Source of the DNA: Rhinopomastus cyanomelas
Taxonomy: Eukaryota > Chordata > Aves > Bucerotiformes > Rhinopomastidae
Reading direction: 5' to 3'
DNA length: 64,000 nucleotides
Assembly: GCA_013400115.1 (NCBI GenBank)
Contig: VXBP01004446.1
Location: 959,374-1,023,373, forward strand
Position numbers and translations under genes: made by a program. The notes under the pieces were generated by a model, which searched no databases, was not told the DNA's origin, and saw only the letters and a program-made list of their open reading frames with translations. Shown one piece after another: positions 55,683-64,000 of the stretch. How positions within the stretch are numbered: the first letter of the stretch is position 1; each line of letters opens with the position of its first letter.

Positions 55683-56269
55683 TCACCCCAAAGCTCTTCA
55701 TGTTAGATGAGGACTCAAGAGTAACCAAAAGTGGTGTTGGGTCCCTCCTGTTCTGCTGTCAGGGCTCTCGCTGTGCTAAAGAGTGGACTGCTGGACTGGG
55801 AGCTCTAACAACCTACTAGAGCTTCTCCACTTTTGGCAACTTCACAGGCTCCAGGGCAAAGGCATTTCTATTTCTTACTAAGAGCACAGTAGTCGTGCAG
55901 CTCATGTGCAACGGGAAGATAGCAGGATTTTCCATAGTAGTTAGGGGGGCAAGCTGATGGTGTTTATAGGCCTGGAAAAGGCTTACAGTTTAAAGCCCTA
56001 AGCTTCTGTTGTAACTTAAACTGCTTACGTTGCCACTACAACTTGAGTGAAACTAATGCTGCATCCTACTCCAAGTCAGTAAATCAGCAAACGTTGTCCT
56101 TATGGTAGGTGCTAGAGAGCTGCCCACAGGTTTTCCGTGCGCCCACGGGACGGCAATGCTTGCTCTCTCTTGGTGCTGGCTGGGAAAGGGAGAGGCAAAC
56201 TAAGGAGAGCAGAATCCGAGTTACTAGTGAGAGCTCGACAACGGGGAAAGGTACCAGTGGGGGTTGGGA
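55683..56269. other. Intronic, no feature seen
   Basis: No exon or repeat recognised. Confidence 0.4.
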
Positions 56270-56498
56270 CTGACCTGTGGAGAGCAGTGGGGGAGGAAGG
56301 GGCCCGGCGGCGCTGATGGGCAGCGGGACGGGCAGCAGCCGGCAAGGTCGCCCTCTTGTGGCCAAGAAGGCCAATGGCAGCCTGGGATGGATCGGAAGGC
56401 GGGTGGTCCGCGGATCGAGAGAGGTTCTCCTGGTTCTCCTCATCCTGGGACTGGATGATCCTTCAAGGTCCCTTGCAGTCCCTAAAGTTCTGGGATTC
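56270..56498 (+). mobile_element. CR1 with large internal deletion
   Basis: ORF2 part (CTCTTGTGGCCAAGAAGGCC; GAGAGAGGTTCTCCTGGTTC) to about 56445, then directly the tail (GACTGGATGATCCTTCAAGG to AAGTTCTGGGATTCTTTG). About 500 bases of CR1 are missing between. The 5' part is unusually GC/CpG-rich (GGCCCGGCGGCGCTGATGGG). Confidence 0.9.
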
Positions 56499-57304
56499 TT
56501 TGTGTTGATGAACCATCTCAATGTGTTCGCTAAAAGCAAAGTGGAGCTCCTCCACTTGATTTTCACATGGGGTGTGTACATGAGTGCGGTTTAATCCCTC
56601 ATGCCCTGCCCTTTCCTTGGAAAAGAACCTTTAGGAAAAAGCTCCATCAGAATCTACCCAAACTTGTGACTAGCAAATAGTGCCTGCTTGTAATTAATAG
56701 CATTGAGTAGCGTATTGAGTCCAGATATCTCTTGAGAATTATAAAAGGAGACTTAAAATCCCATGTCCATCGCATAAAAGAAATCCCAAAATCACTTCTT
56801 TGTCCTTTCAAACTTCATTCTGAGTCATTTCTCTTGAACTTCATGGTGGTAGCATTTAGAACACAACATCAGAACATTTTAAACTCCAAACGGTTTCCAA
56901 GATAATGGTGGGTTTTAATGAATTTTCTTAATTAAAGGAACGGTTAGTTGTGCCTGTTTTTGGTAAATTAATTAAACTTTCAGTCATGAAGCGAAGAAGT
57001 TGATTCATTATCAAAGGATACAGGAAATGTGAAAAATCTGGCGTTTGAGATGGATGCTGTCCTCTAATCTGTCACTGATACCGTGGAGTTGCAGGCTTAA
57101 AGATGTTCTCAGTATCATGAAACATTATAGGAAGTGCCTGGTGACTCACTGAGGGGTATTTAAAGCTTTTCAGTTTGAATCATCATCATCTCCAGTACAG
57201 AAATCTGGTAACTGGCTGCTTTTCCATACAGAGTGTTAGTGGACAACTTGTCAAACAGAACAAGCTGCTGAAGCCCGTGTTCTCATTCACTACCTGTCTC
57301 ACTA
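56499..57304. other. Intronic, no feature seen
   Basis: AT-rich, repeat-free at 56880-57020. No exon recognised. Confidence 0.4.
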
Positions 57305-57538
57305 GGACATAGGAGGTTCCACATCAATATGAGAAGGACCTTCTTCATGGTGAGGGTGACAGAACACTGGAAGGGGCTGCCCAGGGGGGTTGTGGAGTCT
57401 CCTTCTCTGGAGATGTTTAAAACCCACCTGGACGTGTTCCTGTGCAACTTGGTCTAAGTGATCCTGCTGTGTTGGGGGGATTGGACTGGATGATCTTCTG
57501 GGTTCCCTTCCAACCACTGGTGTTCTGAGATTCTGTGA
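57305..57538 (+). mobile_element. CR1 3' end
   Basis: GACATAGGAGGTTCCACATC to GGTGTTCTGAGATTCTGTG. Confidence 0.95.
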
Positions 57539-57762
57539 AGCTGATATTTAAAGACGAACCATTGCTCTGAACTTACTGATACTTGGTTTATGTTTTATTA
57601 TTGGGGAAGATCCTATTGCAGTTCCACTACAGCTTGCTCACTGCTCAAACGAGGTTTTGTAGGACTTGTCTGTAGAAACAGGAACCTAAGATCATCTCCA
57701 GCAGTTTTGGGAATGTGTGGAGTGCAGCAAGTAATCCCAATCAATGTCTAAAGGAATGACTG

Positions 57763-57827
57763 AATCATAGAATCATTAGGGATTGGAAGGGACTTTCAAA
57801 GATCATCTAGTCTGATCCCCCTGCCAA
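57763..57827 (-). mobile_element. CR1 3' tail
   Basis: GAATCATAGAATCATTAGGG to TAGTCTGATCCCCCTGCC. Confidence 0.88.
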
Positions 57828-58525
57828 TCCAACAATGATTCCTGAAAATAGCTACTGGCTGCTGCTTCTTTGTGGAGAAGGCTGGAGCTCAGCGTTAGGG
57901 CAGAACATCTAAATGCACTTCAGTGAGAACCCATCTACGCTGGAATCCTCTCCAGCTGCCCACAGCGGGCAGGCAGGCTCCTTCTAAAGGGTGCTGCTGA
58001 GACTGGGCTTCCTGTCTCGTGTTTGAGGGCAGAGGCAGCCTCCTGACAGCTGCAGATGCACTATCGGCCGTGCTGTTGCGTCACTTCGTTTGCAACAATC
58101 TGCAGTGTTTCCGAGGTGCTGGACGAGCCGTGGTGCAGCCCCACTGCGTTGCTCCTCGTAAGCTTAGCAAGTGAGACAGATCATGATGCAGTGAGAACGT
58201 GTCCCATAGCCCAGGTTTTTGGTTTGCTTGGTGCTTTTTTGCAGCCAGAGCCTTTGTGTGTCTGGCATGAGAAGATTTAGGAGCCTTTTATTGCATTGTC
58301 GCTTTGTAGGATGGATTTAACTTGGTTTCAGACATACACATCGAATTACAGAAGTTATTAAAGAAATCCAACCAACTTTCCAGCTGGTTTGGATGCAGGT
58401 GTTTCTGCAAACGCGGGTCCGAGGTCACACTTTGGAATTTGATTGCCTTGGCCACGAGTTCAAGTAGAAAAAGTAGTCTGGTTGCAGCTTTTAACTCCCA
58501 CTGAGACTGGAGGGAATGGTGTTGT
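57828..58525. other. Intronic, no feature seen
   Basis: No exon or repeat recognised. Confidence 0.4.
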
Positions 58526-58808
58526 GTGAACACCTCCCTGATGGGGAGAGGCTGAGGGAGCTGGGTCTCTTGAGCTTGGAGGAGACTGAGGGGTGACCTC
58601 CTTAATGTCTATAAATATGTGAAGGGTGGGTGTCAGGAGGATGGAGGCAGGCTCTTCTCAGTGTCATCTAATGACAAGGCAATGGATGTGAGCTGGAACA
58701 GAGGAGGTTCCACATCAGTCTGAGAAGGACCTTCTTCACGATGAGGGTGACAGAGCCCTGGAAGGGGCTGTCCAGGGGAGCTGTGGAGTCTCCTTCTCTG
58801 GAGATGTT
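58526..58808 (+). mobile_element. CR1 3' end cut by a minisatellite
   Basis: TGTGAACACCTCCCTGATGG to CTCCTTCTCTGGAGATGTTT. The remaining tail is absent and a 39-bp tandem array follows at once. Confidence 0.94.
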
Positions 58809-59006
58809 TCTCTGCTGAGTTCCTGGTCACCCTGTCCTGGCTGATGGGTCTCTGCTGAGTTCCTGGTCACCTTGTCCTGGCTGATTGGGTCTCTGCTGAG
58901 TTGCTGGTCACCTTGTCCTGGCTGATTGGTCTCTGCTGAGTTCCTGGTCACCCTGTCCTGGCTGATGGGTCTCTGCTGAGTTGCTGGTCACCCTGCCCTG
59001 GCTGAT
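58809..59006 (+). repeat. Minisatellite, five units of about 39-40 bp
   Basis: Unit: TCTCTGCTGAGTT(C/G)CTGGT then CACC(C/T)TG(T/C)CCTGGCTGAT plus GGG, TGGG, TGG or similar. Units abut without spacers. Single-base variants alternate (TTCCTGG / TTGCTGG). Confidence 0.95.
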
Positions 59007-59019
59007 ACTGAGCGGAGCA

Positions 59020-59520
59020 AAGCGACTTGGCTTTACTAGAAGTGTGTGTATGCAGGGGCGTGTAGAGCTGCGAGGACGTAGCAGAGGCAGGGACCACGGA
59101 GCGCCACTGGCGTCACCTGCGCTCCTCCTAGCCCTGCGTTGTCGGGGGTGTGTTAGCAGCCGGTTAAGAAGCGGCAGCAGACAGACTGCGCTGCCGATCT
59201 CCGCTGACCCGGCCCCTTCGCTAACTCAAACAGCTGAAGTTCCGGCTTTCGGAGACGGAGCGCCGCTCTTCCTCCGAAAACTCCTGTCGAGCTGGCGGCT
59301 GCGACGTGCGTGCTGCTGACCCGAACATATGTTACCGCCTGATAGTAACAGCCCCATCGCTCAGCAGCACCTCGCAAATGAGAGCGCTGCTTAATCTTGC
59401 TGTGCCAAATCGTGGCTTCTCTAGGATCGCCTTATCGCTCGGAGGCACGGCCTCTCCCTCTGCTGCCGTTAGCTACCCTGGCTGACTCGGCTCCCGCACG
59501 CTCACGGGGTCAGAGGCTGA
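59020..59520 (+). promoter_or_regulatory. CpG-rich patch, possible intragenic promoter or enhancer
   Basis: CpG dinucleotides are dense from about 59020 to 59520 (GACGGAGCGCCGCTCTTCCT; GCGGCTGCGACGTGCGTGCT) against a CpG-poor background. A donor-like CCCAG|GTAAAA lies at about 59766 on the plus strand. No reading frame with a recognisable domain. It may be an alternative ROBO2 promoter, a lncRNA start, or just GC-rich sequence next to a minisatellite. Confidence 0.35.
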
Positions 59521-59887
59521 GGCTGGGTGCACGGGAGACTTGGCTGGCCACTGGCGTTGCCGCGATGCCAGAGTAAATTCTGGGTACGTTTGAACGTGCT
59601 GCTCTTGGAGCACTTCACACAACGGGACACCAGTGGGAGAGCAAATGAACCAAATAAAATCAACCATCATTGTTTCTCCTGTGGATGGGAGTGACAGAGA
59701 CAGGAAGATTGTTAGTGCTGTTCCAACTGTAAACGCTCACCAGGCACCTGGACGCCAGTCACCCAGGTAAAAGGATGAGGAAAGTGCATTCAGGTCATTT
59801 CAGCTGCAGGAGCAGAGAGCCACCTCGCTGGTTTGGGGACTTGTTTGTGATGTAAAATGACATTCAGAAGAGCTGTAGGATAGGCTT
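59521..59887. other. Intronic, no feature seen
   Basis: Only the donor-like site at 59766 noted. No repeat recognised. Confidence 0.35.
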
Positions 59888-60008
59888 TCCTCTTGAGGAA
59901 AGGCTGAGGGTCTCTTGAGCTTGGAGAAAAGGACACTGAGGGGTGACCTCCTTAATGTTGGTAAATATGTTCAGGGTGGGTGTCAGGAGGATGGAGCCAG
60001 GCTCTGCA
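59888..60008 (+). mobile_element. CR1 ORF2 fragment, left arm of an inverted pair
   Basis: TCCTCTTGAGGAAAGGCTGA to GGATGGAGCCAGGCTCTGCA. It ends where an antisense CR1 begins. Confidence 0.92.
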
Positions 60009-60366
60009 CAGCAGCATCGCCTAGACCAAGTCACACAGGAACACATCCAGGTGGGTTTTGAATGCCTCCAGAAGAGGAGACTCCACAACCTCCCTGGGCA
60101 GCCCCTTCCAGGGCTCTGTCACCCTCACCCAGAAGAAATTCCTTCACATATTGGCATGGAACCTCCTCTGTTCCAGCTCCCACCCATTGTCTCTGTCCTG
60201 TCATTTGATAACACTGAGCAGAGCCTGGGTCCATCCTCCTGAGACCCACCCTTTACCTTACATCAATGAGGTGATCCCTCAGTCTCCTTTTCTCCAAGCT
60301 GAAGAGACCCAGCTCCCTCAGCCTTTGCTCATGAGGGAGGTGTTCTAGTTCCTTCACCATCTGAAG
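60009..60366 (-). mobile_element. CR1 3' end, right arm of an inverted pair
   Basis: CAGCAGCATCGCCTAGACCA to GGAGGTGTTCTAGTTCCTTC. Its distal part (about 60226-60340) is the reverse complement of the preceding sense fragment. Confidence 0.95.
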
Positions 60367-60930
60367 CTCCTCTCACTTAGTTGGACACTTTCCCTCGTGG
60401 AGAAGCACCAAACGCCCTTGCACAGAAGTCTCTGGCAGCAGCGTTCAGTTCATGTGGGTCTAATGGAATCAATCCTGGTTGGTTTCTTCCAGCAGAGCTC
60501 CGCTGCCAATATCTTGGGGGAACTAACAGAGCTTGTTAACGGGATCTCAGCTGCAGCCACGACACTGATGACATAGCCAGAGCTAGCGCTACATTAGCAG
60601 CTCAGGTATAAATAGTAGTCAGTGGCAACACAACGCTCAGGGCAGAAGTGTCTTCCCACTTCTTGGACACAAACAAGTGTGGTTTTCTGGGATGGTGCTG
60701 TTTTTCACACCAGAAACAGCTTTTACCCCTAACGAAGGTGGCTCTTGCTCGTTCCCTGTGAACAAGCCTGCAGGTTTGTCCTCTTGCTGAGCATCAGCTG
60801 TTCTCCTGGATGATTCATCATTGGTCACGTGGGGCTCTCTAACAAGTCAAATTTAGATGCATCCTTCAGGCTTCACTTTAAAAAGATGTTAATTTACAAG
60901 TGTGGATTGTGATGGGGGTGAAGAATCCCG
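60367..60930. other. Intronic, TATA-like site only
   Basis: No exon or repeat recognised. CAGGTATAAATAGTAG at about 60603-60618 is a good TATA-box match on the plus strand, with no other support for a promoter. Confidence 0.3.
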
Positions 60931-61290
60931 GGCGCCAACGGATCTGCTGGCGACTTGAAATCGCTCGAGCTACTAAGCCTCACATAATCTGGAGAGCAAT
61001 AGCTCTGCGTTCGATTTGCTCCTTCACAAGTCAGCATCTTCCCCGAGCATCTGAGGAGGAATTACTGTGATGTCAGCTGGCGCAGGGTTGCTGGCTGCGT
61101 GTGTGATCCCCGGCCAGCGGGACTCGCGCGGCCGTGCGCCGCACGCGGCCAGCACTGACGGCCCGCGAGGGGTGCGAAGTGAGCGAGGTTCTCAGTGGCG
61201 TGCTAGCAGGCTGCTGGCGGCCACCCCCTTCTCACAACACTTATCAGAGTGCCCGTGCTCACGGCGCGACGCTCCGCTACTCCAAACATC
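60930..61290. promoter_or_regulatory. CpG-rich patch, possible regulatory element
   Basis: GACTCGCGCGGCCGTGCGCC and GCACGCGGCCAGCACTGACG lie in a short CpG-dense block. It is followed within about 110 bases by three HOX/CDX-like sites (61397-61440). Confidence 0.35.
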
Positions 61291-61396
61291 TCCTTGCCCA
61301 TCTATTCAAATGAGCTGTAGAGGTTATTAACTTGCCCTTGGCAAAAAGACTTCGTTTTCCAGGGCGAGGGCTTGTATAAATTGCGCGTGTGACAGT

Positions 61397-61440
61397 TTTA
61401 TGACCTGTCGTAAATAGGGCACCCGCCAGATTTTTATGAC
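61397..61440 (+). promoter_or_regulatory. Cluster of posterior-HOX/CDX-like motifs
   Basis: TTTATGAC at 61397-61404, GTCGTAAA (reverse of TTTACGAC) at 61407-61414, and TTTATGAC at 61433-61440. These octamers match the known preference of posterior HOX and CDX homeodomains. Binding is not shown. Confidence 0.35.
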
Positions 61441-61573
61441 AGCCATCACTAAGTCATTCAGACCTTATTACTTTCCAGCCCTTCACATGCCTCCAACAAT
61501 TTCTTGGTATTTTTAGTTTTAAATCTTAAACAGACCTTGGATCCGTCCAATTCTCTTGCTTCCTGAGCCGATT

Positions 61574-61770
61574 GCCTGGATGTGTTCCCGTGTGACTTGG
61601 TCTAGGGGGTCCTGCTGTGGCAGGGGGATCGGACTGGATGATCTTTCGAGGTCCCTTCCAAACCCTGATGGTTCTAGGGCTGAATGACTTGGTCTAGGGG
61701 CTCCTGCTGTGGCAGGGGGGTCGGACTGGATGATCTCTGGAGGGCCCTTCTAATCTCTAGTGTTCTGTGA
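61574..61770 (+). mobile_element. Two tandem CR1 3' tails
   Basis: TGTGTTCCCGTGTGACTTGG to CCAAACCCTGATGGTTCTAG, then TGACTTGGTCTAGGGGCTCC to TCTCTAGTGTTCTGTGA. Both carry CTAGGGG and ATCGGACTGGATGATCT or GTCGGACTGGATGATCT, a shared variant that suggests tandem duplication. Confidence 0.9.
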
Positions 61771-62491
61771 GTGTGTTGATGGAATTTCTACTTCCTGAAG
61801 GGGATAGGAAGGTAGTGTGGTTGCTGCTGCTAGGTAGGTCACATCTTCCACAAGATGTAATTCTGATGAATCAGAGGAAAAATCCTTCTAGCAGAGACCG
61901 TTGAATTGGCTGTAATGAGGCCTCATTTCAAAATCCACTGGCGCTTCTCTCTTTATGTTGCTGCAAGTCTCTGGATTGGGATCCTTGCAAAGACAAGAAT
62001 CAGGTGATTTGCAGTTTGAAAGTTGGGCGTTTTGCTGTCTCAGCAACTTTCAGCAGTTAGGTCACGTCATGATAATTAGCCTATTTCTAAGTTAGCTAAC
62101 GGAGGTCTTTGTTCTAAGCACTGAGCCTTCCAAAATTAGTGAATAAAGCTAAGAAGGCCCTTTTCAGATCCATTTAGATGCAAGGTGCTATATAATTTTA
62201 AAGCCATTACAAGTGATTGAAAGATGTGTTTGCAACTGCTGCTGGATTGCGCAGGAACGTGGAGCAGCATTTCAAAAGGCTTCAGAATCCACGTGGCTGT
62301 GGGTGAGCTCTTGAGAACTGCTGAACCTTCACCACAGCTGCCTTGCTGCTGCTGCTGACTGTCACTGCCTTCCACTAATCAGGTGCTCATTCTCATGCTA
62401 ACTGCCTTCACTTTCAGCCCTGGATCTCCCAGCCCATCTAAAAATGTGTGTGGTTTCTGTACATCCCCACATGTATATATAGACACATGAC
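61771..62491. other. Intronic, no feature seen
   Basis: A short CTG run near 62346-62357. No exon recognised. Confidence 0.4.
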
Positions 62492-62680
62492 CACAGAGTC
62501 ATAGAATCTTTAGGGGTTGGAAGGGACTTCTGAAGATCATCCAGTCCTGCCACAGCAGGATCACCTAGACCAAGTCCCACAGGAACACATCCAGGTGGGC
62601 TTTGAGCATCTCCAGAGAAGGAAGTGTTCTGCTCCCTTCACCCTCTTCATGGTGACTCCCTCCAGCAGCTCTGCATCCGT
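62492..62680 (-). mobile_element. CR1 with internal deletion
   Basis: CACAGAGTCATAGAATCTTT to GCATCTCCAGAGAAGGAAGT, then directly TGCTCCCTTCACCCTCTTCA to CTCCCTCCAGCAGCTCTGCA. About 280 bases of the middle of CR1 are missing. Confidence 0.92.
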
Positions 62681-63309
62681 CGTTGTCGTGGCAGAGATTC
62701 TGTTGTCCATTGCTTTGGAAGCAGTGATGGAGGCTTCTTATTTATGTGTGAACTACACAGCTTGCTCCTCCAATAATGGTGATATTTGGGTTTTTAAAAA
62801 AATTGCTAAGGATGCTCTTGCTGCTGAATCTTTTAATTATATTGACCTAACATTTACTTTTAAAAAAATGCTTTAAGAGATTTTGCCATCTGTCAGACTT
62901 CTTTTTTAGTTGTTTTTGAAACGTTCTCACTAGTGGAGAGAGGGAGAGATGCAGGTTCTTTAATGTCTCCTCACAGTTAAGGCTGATGGCATTTTTGCAT
63001 TTGTGCCTAATGCAAAGGACTGGCTTTAAAGGATTAACTCTCTTTGGACACTGCGATAGACATCAGTCTCTTCAGCCTAGGAGGAGTCTTCAAAGCTGCT
63101 GTAAAAAGAAAAGCAAAGGAAACTTGTGAAAGATGTTCTGAGGCCGGGGAACAGATTTCTGCAAGAATTCTCCTTATAGTAACTGAGGAGTCTCATTTGT
63201 CAAAGGAATCTTATGTTTTAGAAGGATCTCTTGGGAACAGTAATTAGCAGTGAGCTCATAAATTGTCAAAAAATATCTTGCACTTAGTGCTCCAATCCTC
63301 ATCAACTCC
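62681..63309. other. Intronic, no feature seen
   Basis: A-runs and T-runs at 62790-62870. No exon recognised. Confidence 0.4.
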
Positions 63310-63726
63310 ATGAAGAAGATGAAGCAAGTGGGGCATCTCCCTGATGAGGAGAGGCTGAGGGAGCTGGGTCTTTTGAGCTTGGAGAAACAGAGACTGAGGG
63401 GTGACCTCACTCATGTTGATAAATATGTGAAGGGAGGATGGAGCCAGGCTCTGCTCAGTGGCATCTCATGATAGGACAAGGGGCAGTGGGTGTCAGCTGG
63501 AACAGAGGAGCTTCCATATCAGTCTGAGAAGGAACTTCTTCACTATCAGGGTGACAGAGCCCTAGAAGGGGCTGCCCAGATGGGGTGTAGAGTCTCCTTC
63601 TCTGGAGATGTGCAAGACCCCCCTGGATGTGTTCCTGTGTGACTTGGTCTGGGTGATCCTGCTGTGTCAGGGGGATTGGACTAGATGATATTTCAATGTC
63701 CCTTCCAGTCCCTGATGTTCTGTGAT
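63310..63726 (+). mobile_element. CR1 3' end, about 415 bp
   Basis: ATGAAGAAGATGAAGCAAGT to CCCTGATGTTCTGTGATGTA. It has a 17-base deletion at the usual GTGGGTGTCAGGAGG site near 63434. Confidence 0.96.
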
Positions 63727-63810
63727 GTAGCTGCTGACTTCAAACTACCTGGAACACCAATTTTGGTAAAAAGTGTAGGATTCTGTAGTAAGTTACATAT
63801 ATTTTTATGT

Positions 63811-63835
63811 TTCCCTAATGTTCTGTGATTCTTTG
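63811..63835 (+). mobile_element. CR1 extreme 3' tail
   Basis: TCCCTAATGTTCTGTGATTC then TTTG. Only about 25 bases, 85 bases after the previous copy. Confidence 0.6.
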
Positions 63836-64000
63836 TGGGGTCTCCATCCTTCTCTTGGGCCTCTCTGCTTTGTTCTTGCACCAAGAACGGGAACGAGGTC
63901 GATGGACAAACACCAAGGTGCTGCAGTAATTGCCTGATCTGCACTTTGGAAGCTCTTTCACCAGAAGGTGGGTGTTTGTCCAGGGTTCATTTCATTCCTT

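Larger units (their letters stand above)
25856..64000 (+). other. ROBO2: Candidate ROBO2 long-isoform intron 2 (open at window end)
   Basis: If the exon call is right, the rest of the window is the start of the very long intron before the conserved Ig1 exon. I find no Ig-domain exon (GSRLRQEDFPP-like) here. This agrees with the human gene, where this intron is extremely long. Confidence 0.5.

Noticed and set aside
58809..59006. Regular repeats considered as a CRISPR array
   Set aside because: Five units abut with no spacers, the genome is vertebrate and no cas genes are present. It is a minisatellite.
1..64000. tRNA, rRNA, miRNA or snoRNA genes
   Set aside because: No A/B box pairs, conserved rRNA words or clear C/D or H/ACA boxes caught my eye. 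A covariance-model search would be needed to exclude small RNAs.

Overview
This is avian nuclear DNA, a gene-poor stretch near the boundary of two genes. The organism call rests on the repeats. About seventy copies or fragments of the CR1 LINE (the main bird and reptile non-LTR retrotransposon) lie on both strands. Nearly all are 5'-truncated, and many end in the CR1 octamer tail (ATTCTGTG / ATTCTATG). Adding up the CR1 intervals listed below gives roughly 15 to 16 kb, about a quarter of the window. That is far above a typical songbird or chicken locus and suggests a CR1-rich lineage such as Piciformes (woodpeckers, toucans) or Bucerotiformes. The lineage is an inference.

Left end (1-4.5 kb): five spliced exons, all in register, encode the last 189 residues of a phosphatidic-acid-selective phospholipase A1 of the LIPH/LIPI family on the + strand. 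A stop codon at 4252-4254 and a polyadenylation signal at 4457 follow. I call it LIPI because of what comes next.

Middle (18.4-25.9 kb): a CpG island (about 18.4-19.1 kb) holds a probable non-coding first exon ending in a consensus donor at 18840. About 6.9 kb downstream, a short coding exon (25742-25855) encodes a start Met, a hydrophobic signal-peptide-like core and a GQGQ ending in phase 1. It resembles the distal first coding exon of the long ROBO2 isoform (axon-guidance receptor). LIPI followed by the 5' end of ROBO2 fits bird chromosome 1 gene order. It would also span the ancestral junction between material now on human chromosomes 21 and 3.

Right side (25.9-64 kb): no convincing coding exon. 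This fits the very long first coding intron of ROBO2. It holds CR1 copies in nested, tandem and inverted arrangements, two minisatellites (47.4 kb, derived from a CR1 tail; 58.8 kb, a 39-bp unit), a short local duplication, and several CpG-rich or AT-rich single-copy blocks that could be regulatory. Two of these deserve attention: a CpG-rich patch at 59.0-59.5 kb, and a TATA/CpG/HOX-CDX-like motif cluster at 60.6-61.45 kb.

I see no prokaryotic genes, CRISPR array, tRNA, rRNA or clear endogenous retrovirus. Most longer open frames are CR1 ORF2 fragments or chance frames. The one short frame I could not explain away is a 39-codon charged, coiled-coil-like frame with a splice-acceptor context at 9372-9491.
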